Source: Acidobacteriota bacterium
Lineage (GTDB): Bacteria > Acidobacteriota > Terriglobia > Acidiferrales > UBA7541
Length of the DNA stretch: 11,789 bases
Reading direction: 5' to 3'
NCBI GenBank assembly: GCA_003161495.1
Contig: PMOP01000116.1
Location: 1 to 11,789, forward strand
The notes below the pieces were generated by a model. It worked only from the letters and a program-made list of their open reading frames with translations, had not been told where the DNA came from and ran no database searches. Below are positions 5,395 to 11,789 of the stretch, one piece after another. The first letter of the stretch is position 1; every line of letters starts with the position of its first letter. The translations under genes were made by a program, and so were the position numbers.

Positions 5395-6986
5395 GCACAG
5401 CCGCGTCCCTCACGGCCGATCAGGAAATATGGCGGCCCAAATTCAATCCCTGGCTGATCGCCGTGGTCGTGGCCATGGCCGCGTTCATGGAGGTCCTTGA
5501 CACGAGCATCGCCAACGTGGCGCTGCCGTACATGGCCGGAAACTTGGGCGCGAGCAACGACCAGAGCACCTGGGTGCTGACTTCTTATCTCGTCTCGAAC
5601 GCCATTGTCTTGCCGATCAGCGGATGGCTCGCCGGCGCTCTCGGTCGCAAACGTTTTTTCACGATTTGTCTTTTTATTTTTACGGTAAGTTCGTTGCTGT
5701 GCGGGATCGCGCCGAGCCTGGGGCTGCTGCTTTTTTTTCGCGTGCTGCAAGGCGCGGGCGGCGGTGGGCTCCAACCCATGGCGCAGGCCATTCTCGCTGA
5801 CACGTTTCCTCCGCAACAGCGAGGCCTGGCCTTCGCGCTCTACGGCATCACGGCCGTCACCGCGCCGACGATTGGCCCGACGCTGGGCGGCTGGATCACG
5901 TTCAATTATTCCTGGCGTTGGATTTTTTTCATCAATCTTCCGGTCGGACTGCTGACGTTATTTCTGGTCTATCACTTTGTTGAGGACCCGCCCTATCTGG
6001 CGCGCATCAAGGCGGCGGGCGTCAAGCTGGACTACATCGGCATTGCCTTGTTGACGCTTGGTGTTGGGGCGTTACAAATCCTGCTCGACAAGGGACAGGA
6101 AGACGACTGGTTCGGATCGCGATTCATTACAACGTTGGCGGTCACGGCGGTCATTTGTCTGGTCATGCTGGTGATCTGGGAGTGGTATCAAAAAGCTCCC
6201 ATCGTGGATGTCCGGCTCTTCAAGAGTTTCAACTTCGCGAGTTCCAATCTCATGATGTTTACTCTCGGCATCATGTTGTTCAGCAGCCTGGTCCTGATGC
6301 CGCTGTTTCTGCAGACACTGATGGGATACACGGCGCAGGTCGCGGGCCTGGCGATTTCCGCGGGAGGACTATGTCTGCTGATCGAAATGCCCATCATGGG
6401 AAAGTTGACAACGATGGTCCAGGCACGGCGCCTGATCGCTTTCGGCTGGCTTTGCCTGGCGCTCGCCATGTTTTATTCCACCAAGCGCATCGATTTGCAG
6501 ATCGGGTTCAGCACCGCTCTGTGGCTGCGTGTCGCGCAGGTTTTCGGAATGGGTTTTCTGTTCGTGCCGATCACGCTCGTGGCCTACATCGGAATTCCAC
6601 CGGAAAAAAATAATGCGGTCTCCGGCATCGTCAACTTCATGCGCAATATCGGGAGCAGCGTCGGAACTTCCCTGGTCACGACGTTGCTGGCGCGCCGCGC
6701 GCAATTTCATCAGGAAATTCTGGTTGGCCACGTCAGCGCCGCAAATCCCCGCCTGCAGGGGGCGGTCATCGGCCTTTCCCAGCAGCTCGCCACTTCCGGG
6801 CTTGACAAGCATGCCGCGCAATTGACAGCCTACGCCAGAATTTATCAGGCGGTGCAGGCCCAGGCCAGCGCCGCAGCTTATATTGACACCTTTCAGGTGC
6901 TTGCCGTAGGGTCGGCCATCATGATCTTCCTGGCATTCGTCTTGAAGAAGAACGATCCCGGCGGAGGCCATGTGGTGGCGGAGTAG
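5391..6986 (+). CDS. emrB: EmrB/QacA-family MFS drug transporter (DHA2, 14-helix)
   Basis: Inner-membrane drug:proton antiporter of the DHA2 family, partner of the preceding adaptor. At 531 residues it has the size of 14-helix members. Motif D1 is seen as LDTSIANVALP (36-46), motif A as GWLAGALGRKR (78-88), the TM4 arginine in RVLQGAGGG (117-125), and antiporter motif C as GITAVTAPTIGPTLGGW (152-168). WRWIFFINLPVG (176-187) is also typical of EmrB proteins. Hydrophobic segments continue to about residue 520, ending in a lysine-rich tail. The ATG overlaps the emrA stop (ATGA), which implies translational coupling; no separate strong ribosome-binding site is visible. The EmrB symbol is by family resemblance; substrate range is unknown. 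Confidence 0.93.
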   Translation: MSTAASLTADQEIWRPKFNPWLIAVVVAMAAFMEVLDTSIANVALPYMAGNLGASNDQSTWVLTSYLVSNAIVLPISGWLAGALGRKRFFTICLFIFTVSSLLCGIAPSLGLLLFFRVLQGAGGGGLQPMAQAILADTFPPQQRGLAFALYGITAVTAPTIGPTLGGWITFNYSWRWIFFINLPVGLLTLFLVYHFVEDPPYLARIKAAGVKLDYIGIALLTLGVGALQILLDKGQEDDWFGSRFITTLAVTAVICLVMLVIWEWYQKAPIVDVRLFKSFNFASSNLMMFTLGIMLFSSLVLMPLFLQTLMGYTAQVAGLAISAGGLCLLIEMPIMGKLTTMVQARRLIAFGWLCLALAMFYSTKRIDLQIGFSTALWLRVAQVFGMGFLFVPITLVAYIGIPPEKNNAVSGIVNFMRNIGSSVGTSLVTTLLARRAQFHQEILVGHVSAANPRLQGAVIGLSQQLATSGLDKHAAQLTAYARIYQAVQAQASAAAYIDTFQVLAVGSAIMIFLAFVLKKNDPGGGHVVAE

Positions 6987-7054
6987 ATGCGGCCGAGTAA
7001 AGCAAGCGGCATACCAAGAGATTGGGGCAGTTCGCAAAGAGCGGTGGAGACAGT

Positions 7055-7702
7055 ATGATCAAAATCGTCACAGTGGAACGGGAATATGGCTGCGGCGGAA
7101 GCGAAATCGCGCAGCGGCTGGCCCAGCTCCTTGGCTGGAAACTTTGGGATCACCAGCTGACCGAGGAAATCGCGCGCCTCGCGAATTGCTCCCAGGCAGC
7201 CGTGGAGCAGCGCGAGGAGCGAACCGACCCCCTGTATTACCGGCTGTTCAAATCTTTTTTGCGCGGCAGCTACGAAGGGAGCATCAACGCGCACAAGCTG
7301 AATCTGGTGGACAGCGAAAACATTTTGAAGATGACCGAGCGCGTCGTGCAGCACGCCGCGGGAAAAGGAGAAGCCGTCATTGTGGGCAGAGGTTCTCAGC
7401 TTTTTCTGAAGGACCGCACGGACACCTTTCGCGTATTCCTCTACGCGCCCAGGGAAAATAAGGTGCGCCGCCTGCTCTCTCGCGGCAAAAGCGAGAGGGA
7501 AGCCTGGGAACTTGTGGACACAGTAGATCGCGAACGAGCGGGCTTCATCGAAAAATATTTCCATGTCGCCTGGCCCGACCGCGCCGTTTACCATGTCATG
7601 ATCAATACCGCCGTCGGCGACGAGACCGTGGTTCAAACCATCCAGAATTTCATGAAATCCTTCGATTCCAAAATCAGCAATTCCAATGTAAGTGCCCCAT
7701 AG
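7055..7702 (+). CDS. Cytidylate kinase-like family protein
   Basis: P-loop nucleotide-kinase fold protein of the cytidylate kinase-like family (Pfam family Cytidylate_kin2, from memory). The N-terminus KIVTVEREYGCGGSEIAQRL carries the family's variant P-loop (EYGCGGSE), and GWKLWDHQLTEEIA matches the region after it. EAVIVGRGSQLFLKD and FRVFLYAPRENKVRRL fit the NMP-kinase core and lid. Length from the chosen start is 215 residues. I chose ATG 7055 because GGAGA (7046-7050) precedes it and because the P-loop normally begins within a few residues of the start; a TTG at 7022 would add 11 unconserved residues. It lies 68 bp after emrB in the same direction and may be cotranscribed, though no functional link to efflux is evident. 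It is too divergent to be called Cmk; the physiological substrate is unknown. Confidence 0.85.
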   Translation: MIKIVTVEREYGCGGSEIAQRLAQLLGWKLWDHQLTEEIARLANCSQAAVEQREERTDPLYYRLFKSFLRGSYEGSINAHKLNLVDSENILKMTERVVQHAAGKGEAVIVGRGSQLFLKDRTDTFRVFLYAPRENKVRRLLSRGKSEREAWELVDTVDRERAGFIEKYFHVAWPDRAVYHVMINTAVGDETVVQTIQNFMKSFDSKISNSNVSAP

Positions 7703-7787
7703 TTACTGAAAGAGTAATTACATCATTTAATAAACAAAATAATAAGGATTCTCCAAGAATTTAGCCAGGTTTTCGCTCTCTTGCGCC

Positions 7788-7793
7788 TATAAT
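7788..7793 (+). promoter_or_regulatory. Possible -10 box for the pilin operon
   Basis: Exact TATAAT in AT-rich DNA, 234 bp upstream of the first pilin gene. No recognisable -35 lies 16-18 bp upstream and there is no TGn extension, so this is a weak call. If used, the operon would have a leader of over 200 nt. Confidence 0.2.
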
Positions 7794-7929
7794 TCAATTC
7801 CCCTTTTTGTATAGAAACTACCGATTCGGCAATGTGAAATGATTTTCCCCCTGAAAAACCGCCCCCTAATCCGTTCATCCTTCATTAATTAAGTTATTAA
7901 TCGTTACGGCAAGATGAATGCTCCATTTA

Positions 7930-7946
7930 CAGCGGTCAACCCGCTG
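7930..7946 (+). other. Small perfect hairpin in the pilin leader
   Basis: CAGCGG (7930-7935) and CCGCTG (7941-7946) form a 6-bp stem with loop TCAAC. It is followed by a purine-rich A-run rather than T residues, so it is not a terminator. It could be an mRNA-stabilising or protein-binding element, or chance. Confidence 0.35.
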
Positions 7947-8026
7947 AAATTGACGAAGGGAAAAAAAGGCCAGCTGACCCGGAAACTGCACTAAGGAACA
8001 GGGTTAAGGGGATCGAGCCAACCAAA

Positions 8027-8506
8027 ATGAAACACCTAATTTTACGGCAAAGGCTCGGGGCAAAGGCTAGCGGATATACGCTGGTTGAGCTACTGGTGGG
8101 TCTGGTGGTTGGAACTATTTTGACGGCCATGGCTGTTCCGTTTGTCACCACAATCCAAAACCAGTATCGCCTGCAGGGCGCCGTATCCTCCGCGACTGGG
8201 GCCATTCAATCCACTCGCTATCAAGCCTTGATGGCCGGGTACCCGTATCAAGTTGTGCTGAAGAGATCAACAGACACGTATCAGATCCAGAATCTGCCAC
8301 CAGGCGCCACCACGTATGCCAACGTGGGCACCGCCATACCGATTTCCGGTTCGAGCGTTTCGCTGAACCAGGACACAACGCTGCAGTTTCAGCCGAATGG
8401 CACCATCACGGCGACCACGGGGGCTCTCAATTTCACGCTTACGTACAACGGGAATACAAAATCGATTACGGTATCCAACTATGGAAACATTTCCGTTACG
8501 CCATAA
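8027..8506 (+). CDS. GspH/FimT-like minor pseudopilin
   Basis: Minor (pseudo)pilin likely to join the priming complex of a type IV pilus or type II-secretion-like machine. The 16-residue leader rich in Lys/Arg ends in Gly16, followed by YTLVELLVGLVVGTILTAMAV: the prepilin peptidase site G|Y with Glu at +5 and the N-terminal hydrophobic helix. Tyr at +1 is a less common substitution for Phe. The C-terminal half has LQFQPNGTIT and a final SITVSNYGNISV, the GspH/FimT pattern of a G-rich F-x-P-x-G strand and a terminal glycine motif. Its 159 residues fit the family. The possible ribosome-binding site AAGGGG lies about 15 nt from the ATG, which is long. It is first of four overlapping or abutting pilin genes; the next start lies 26 bp inside its 3' end. 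Confidence 0.88.
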   Translation: MKHLILRQRLGAKASGYTLVELLVGLVVGTILTAMAVPFVTTIQNQYRLQGAVSSATGAIQSTRYQALMAGYPYQVVLKRSTDTYQIQNLPPGATTYANVGTAIPISGSSVSLNQDTTLQFQPNGTITATTGALNFTLTYNGNTKSITVSNYGNISVTP

Positions 8507-9098
8507 ACGAGCCCCATACCGGGGCTTCAGCTTGATTGAAACCATGATCGCCATACTGGTCCTGTCCATTGGCCTCGTGGCGTTGGGTGGTTTGATGTCT
8601 CAATCGCTGAATGGCACTTCGCGATCGCGCTTTTCCGCATTGGCGGCCGACCTGGCCACGGAAAAGCTGGAGGACTTGAGCCGCTGGCCCACGTTCGATC
8701 CGAACATTTATGCCGCGTCGGGCGCCACCGTTGGCAATCTCACTTCCGACTCCTCCGCGAACGTCACCTCCGGCGGTCTCCCCACGCAACTGGTGAATTA
8801 TTACGACGACGTGGAAATCTCCGACGCCAATGGAGCGATTTCGGAAACCGTCAGCCAGGTTATTTCGGGATCGACTTCCTACAAAACGACATCGCACAAT
8901 CCGGATGGAACGATCACCACCTCAAACAGCACGTCCTCAACCGCCGCGGACACGAACGCGACCGGATTTCACCGCCGGTGGACGATTGAAATGGATCAAC
9001 CCGTCACGGGCTTGCGCCGCATCACGGTTTTGGTGACTCTCGAAAACTCGACCCAGCGGCCGCCCGTCAGTTTCCAGATGACCATGGTGCGCCCATGA
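8481..9098 (+). CDS. PilV-like minor pilin (type IV pilus modification protein)
   Basis: Minor pilin of 205 residues. From ATG 8481 the leader METFPLRHKRAPYRG (15) is basic and ends in Gly, then FSLIETMIAILVLSIGLVALGGL gives the peptidase site G|F, Glu at +5 and the hydrophobic helix. IGLVALGGLMSQSLN is typical of PilV-type proteins. The rest is Ser/Thr-rich and ends in a beta-strand pattern (RRWTIEMDQPVTGLRRITVLVTLE) seen in minor pilins. The frame is open back to 8397, but an upstream start would give an over-long leader, so 8481 is preferred; this places the start within the previous gene (26-bp overlap). It overlaps the next gene by 4 bp (ATGA). Confidence 0.87.
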   Translation: METFPLRHKRAPYRGFSLIETMIAILVLSIGLVALGGLMSQSLNGTSRSRFSALAADLATEKLEDLSRWPTFDPNIYAASGATVGNLTSDSSANVTSGGLPTQLVNYYDDVEISDANGAISETVSQVISGSTSYKTTSHNPDGTITTSNSTSSTAADTNATGFHRRWTIEMDQPVTGLRRITVLVTLENSTQRPPVSFQMTMVRP

Positions 9099-10192
9099 AT
9101 AACATGAATAAATCGACTTGCAACCGCCGGGATCGCGGCTTCACGCTGATTGAGTTGCTCCTCGCCGCGGCTGTCTTTGTGGTTGTCGGTGGCGCCGCGC
9201 TCTCGCTGTTTTCCAAGCATCAGCCCATTTTCAAACAGCAGAAGAATTTATCCGGCTTGAACATCGCCGTGCGCAATGCCGTATCGCAACTGCAACTCGA
9301 TACCATCAACGCCGGAAGCGGATATTATCAGGGGATTAATATCCCCGATTTTCCCATCGGCCTGACCATTCAAAACAACACCACGACGCCTTGCAACACG
9401 CCGTCGACGTTCACCTACGGCCCCAATTGTTTCGACCAGCTCAACATCATCGCGATCGACTCAACCACTCCGCCCGCGCATCCCTCGGATAACGGAAGCA
9501 ATTGCGTGAGCACGACCAGTTCGATCCTGTTCGCGAATCCCGTCAACCCCACGACCAACGCGCAGCTGGCCGCCCATTACCACAACGGGGATGAAGTTCT
9601 CGTAATCAAGTCGGATGGCTCGCTGATGACCACCGCGATACTCACCAAAGATGCGCAGGTCACGGGCGGAAAAGTTCAACTGCAGCACAATCCGACAGCC
9701 AATGACGGATCGAACGGCTCGGACCCAGCCGGCATCACCACGTACCCGAACAACAAACTTGGCGTCAGTTTCTGTCCCGCCGATTGGATTATGAAAATTG
9801 TGCCGATCACCTACAAGGTGGATACTTCCACTCCATCGGACCCGAAATTAATTCGCGAGCAGCCCAGCGGCAGCACCAACGACGTGGTTCTGGCGGAACA
9901 AGTGATAGGTTTCAAGGTGGGTGCGATCGTCTGGAATTCCTGCACCGGATCGTGCGTTGCGGACGATGGATCCACTTACATTTACGACGCCTCCACCTAC
10001 ACCAGCGGAGGCGTTTCGCAAGCTTACAATTATTCTCTCATCCGTAGCGTTCAAATTGAATTGATCGGCAGAACCACGCCAAAGCCCGATGCCACGTACA
10101 AGTATCGCAACGGGTTCGACGGAGGTCCGTATCAGATTGAGAGCGTCTCGGTCGTGGTGAATCCGCGCAACCTGACGATGAACAACCATTAA
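9095..10192 (+). CDS. PilW-like minor pilin
   Basis: Minor pilin of 365 residues, a PilW-like size. The leader MNNMNKSTCNRRDRG precedes FTLIELLLAAAVFVVVGGAALSL, giving G|F, Glu at +5 and the transmembrane/assembly helix. The long C-terminal part has several cysteines (PCNTPST, PNCFDQ, NCVSTT, FCPADW, NSCTGSCV) that could form disulfides outside the cytoplasm. A section near the end (YNYSLIRSVQIELIGRT) has the alternating pattern often found in PilW, where pilin-type beta strands end. ATG 9095 overlaps the previous stop (ATGA); a second ATG at 9104 is a possible alternative and would give a 12-residue leader. The next gene follows after 11 bp. Confidence 0.87.
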   Translation: MNNMNKSTCNRRDRGFTLIELLLAAAVFVVVGGAALSLFSKHQPIFKQQKNLSGLNIAVRNAVSQLQLDTINAGSGYYQGINIPDFPIGLTIQNNTTTPCNTPSTFTYGPNCFDQLNIIAIDSTTPPAHPSDNGSNCVSTTSSILFANPVNPTTNAQLAAHYHNGDEVLVIKSDGSLMTTAILTKDAQVTGGKVQLQHNPTANDGSNGSDPAGITTYPNNKLGVSFCPADWIMKIVPITYKVDTSTPSDPKLIREQPSGSTNDVVLAEQVIGFKVGAIVWNSCTGSCVADDGSTYIYDASTYTSGGVSQAYNYSLIRSVQIELIGRTTPKPDATYKYRNGFDGGPYQIESVSVVVNPRNLTMNNH

Positions 10193-10203
10193 GGAAAACG
10201 ACG

Positions 10204-11789
10204 ATGAGGATGAAAAACATAGCGCGCCACAGTGACGATCAAGGAAAGACCCGCCTCCGGCTTGTTCAAAACACCAGGGGAGTCGCCTTGATCACCACCC
10301 TGCTGTTGCTGACCCTGATGGTGGCCATGACGCTGGGGATGGTTATTGCCGTTTCCTCGGACACCTTGATCACTAGGTTTTACCGGACCTACCGGTCGTC
10401 GTTCTACGCCGCCGATTCAGGAGTGAACATCGCGCGGCAATACATGCTCAATCAGTTGGTGTCGAACGCCACGGTGGCGATTGGCGCGACGTTTTCCTCG
10501 ACCTCCGCGCCACCGCTTTCGGCCACGGATGCTTCCACGACATTGACGAATGCGTTGAACCAATACAGGTCAACTGCCGCGATTTCAAACCGGCAGATCA
10601 ACACCGGGCAGGGAGCGAATTCCTGGCCCGGCAGTTTTTATATTGTAAGCGCGCAGGCGAACACCCCCGGTACCACGCTTGGAGCGCCGGCCTGCACGCC
10701 GATCTTCACGCCTCCCAATGCCGGCACGGGAACCGTGGCGCCTGCAGCGGGTCCGTACGATTGCGGCGCAAATTATCCGGCGTGCACGGGCGCGTGCACC
10801 AACTTTCAGATCACCGATTTTCAATATCAGTTTCCGTATTCGATCACGGCCATCGGGCAGTCTTCGGGCAGCGAGCAACAGCTCGTGGAAGATTCCGGAC
10901 AACTGGTTTTGAACATTCATGTGGCGCCGTCGGGCGGAGTGAACACGGCTTTCTCGGCCTGGGGCATGTTTATCGATCAGTATACAGAGTGCGGCGGCTC
11001 GACGCTCGTTCCTGGCACGATTACCGGCCCCGTTTTTACCAATGGCGCGTGGACCTTCGGCACCAGCGGTTCCTATATATTCACCGACAAGGTGGGGAGC
11101 GCGTCGTCTACATTTGGTTACCAGTTCAGTAATCAGTGTGATTCTTCAAATTCTTCAACCGACAAGCAGGGCAACCAGACCATCGCTCCGACCTTCCAGT
11201 CCGGCTATACGCTTGGGGGCAACAAGGTTCCGCTTCCCACAGATAGCTACAATCAAAAGGACGCAGTCGTGGACGGCGTGGGAACAAGCGGCAATCCCAG
11301 CAACGCCACGTTGAACGCCGCATTGCGCGACGTGAACGGGACGGCTTATCCCGCGACCGGTGCGAGCAGCGGTGTGTACATCGCCTATAACGAGACGACC
11401 TCTGGAGGGACGACGACAAATACCATGACGGGCGGCGGCATACTCGTCGAGGGAAATGCCGGCGTTACCCTGACCGCATCCACAGCCGGCTCGGACCCTG
11501 TGCAGGTTTACACCATCACGCAAGGTTCCACGACGACAACCGTCACGGTCGACATTACCGCCAATACTACAACCGTGAGATCGGGCCCCAAAACCACGGT
11601 CGTCAGCGGCGTGCCGGCAAACCACGCCTCGGGATCGGCGGTGCCCGGAACCATGCTCTATGTGGACGGCAACATCACTTCGCTTTCCGGCCCGTCTTCC
11701 GGCGCGGCGGTTCAGGATGGCTATGGCACCACGGTGACGGCGGCCAGCAACATTACGGTCACCGGAAACATCGTTTACAAGACCGAACC
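10204..11789 (+). CDS. PilX/DUF4900-like pilus assembly protein (3'-truncated)
   Basis: Open frame from ATG 10204 to the window end (528 codons plus 2 bases) with no stop, so the protein is longer than shown. AAGGA at 10191-10195, with an 8-nt spacer, supports the start. The N-terminus has a 26-residue basic leader ending QNTRG, then VALITTLLLLTLMVAMTLGM and YRSSFYAADSGVNIARQYM. This is the PilX N-terminal pattern, in which a hydrophobic helix is followed by an AA-(D/E)-x-G segment. Threonine replaces the Glu normally at +5 of mature pilins. The body is Thr/Ser/Gly-rich with cysteines at several places. Near the window end, LYVDGNITSLSGP, GTTVTAASNITVTGNIVYK resembles the C-terminal beta-rich repeats of DUF4900-type proteins (family recalled from memory). 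It is the fourth gene of the pilin operon and may cap the priming complex. Confidence 0.85.
   Translation, partial: MRMKNIARHSDDQGKTRLRLVQNTRGVALITTLLLLTLMVAMTLGMVIAVSSDTLITRFYRTYRSSFYAADSGVNIARQYMLNQLVSNATVAIGATFSSTSAPPLSATDASTTLTNALNQYRSTAAISNRQINTGQGANSWPGSFYIVSAQANTPGTTLGAPACTPIFTPPNAGTGTVAPAAGPYDCGANYPACTGACTNFQITDFQYQFPYSITAIGQSSGSEQQLVEDSGQLVLNIHVAPSGGVNTAFSAWGMFIDQYTECGGSTLVPGTITGPVFTNGAWTFGTSGSYIFTDKVGSASSTFGYQFSNQCDSSNSSTDKQGNQTIAPTFQSGYTLGGNKVPLPTDSYNQKDAVVDGVGTSGNPSNATLNAALRDVNGTAYPATGASSGVYIAYNETTSGGTTTNTMTGGGILVEGNAGVTLTASTAGSDPVQVYTITQGSTTTTVTVDITANTTTVRSGPKTTVVSGVPANHASGSAVPGTMLYVDGNITSLSGPSSGAAVQDGYGTTVTAASNITVTGNIVYKTE

Larger units (their letters stand above)
7703..8026. 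other. AT-rich 324-bp leader upstream of the minor-pilin operon
   Basis: This non-coding stretch has no open frame of note and is clearly more AT-rich than its surroundings in its first 200 bases. It contains an exact TATAAT (7788-7793) without a good -35, a TTAATTAA-containing inverted stretch (about 7884-7901), the hairpin at 7930-7946, and a purine-rich segment leading to AAGGGG (8006-8011), which lies about 15 nt before the pilin ATG. I looked for a sigma-54 GG-N10-GC site and for c-di-GMP riboswitch cores and found neither. A weak stem (7701-7719) after the kinase stop has no T-run. Confidence 0.6.

Noticed and set aside
7022..7054. TTG start for the cytidylate-kinase-like gene
   Set aside because: It would add 11 unconserved residues; ATG 7055 has GGAGA upstream and places the P-loop at the usual distance from the N-terminus.
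7701..7719. Terminator after the cytidylate-kinase-like gene
   Set aside because: The AGTTACT/AGTAATT stem is weak, includes a wobble pair, and lacks a following T-run.
7703..8026. c-di-GMP riboswitch or sigma-54 promoter upstream of the pilins
   Set aside because: I could not find the conserved GEMM-type core blocks or a GG-N10-GC element with TGGCAC/TTGC character. A GGCAAAGGC-like match at 8045-8070 lies within the pilin coding region.

Overview
The window looks like chromosomal DNA from an Acidobacteriota-type bacterium, probably of the Terriglobia/subdivision 1 kind. This is an inference from gene content, a moderately high-GC coding style, and intergenic palindromes and heptad repeats that I associate with that group. 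No marker gene here fixes the taxonomy. All convincing genes lie on the + strand.

Region 1 (1-3363) is the 3' part of an ISC iron-sulfur cluster assembly operon: a 5'-truncated hscB, then hscA, fdx and iscX. HscB and HscA are the J-protein/Hsp70 pair that moves the nascent cluster off the scaffold IscU. The [2Fe-2S] ferredoxin supplies electrons, and IscX is the small acidic modulator of the desulfurase. iscS, iscU and iscA would be expected upstream, outside the window. The junctions of this operon are filled with repeats of two families. A GTGAYTR heptad repeat occurs after hscB, as a 31-bp hairpin, and after iscX. A TGTAGC-capped, doubly palindromic element occurs between hscA and fdx and between fdx and iscX. 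In three of four cases the repeat contains the stop codon of the gene before it.

Region 2 (3364-4152) has a tRNA-Glu(UUC) gene with an encoded CCA, then a gap of about 560 bp without a convincing gene. The gap contains several mutually complementary segments just upstream of the next operon.

Region 3 (4153-7702) is an efflux operon of EmrA-like membrane fusion protein and EmrB-like DHA2 14-helix transporter, overlapping by 4 bp. A cytidylate-kinase-like P-loop protein follows after 68 bp. No outer-membrane partner and no regulator is visible.

Region 4 (7703-11789) is an AT-rich 324-bp leader followed by a tightly packed minor-pilin operon: GspH/FimT-like, PilV-like, PilW-like, and a long PilX/DUF4900-like protein that runs off the window. 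All four have type III prepilin leaders or a close variant. They probably form the priming/tip complex of a type IV pilus or related pseudopilus; a PilY1-like gene could lie downstream.

I find no clear evidence of a wholly new multi-gene system. The best candidates for something undescribed are the paired repeat families at operon junctions and stop codons, and the possibly structured leader before the efflux operon.
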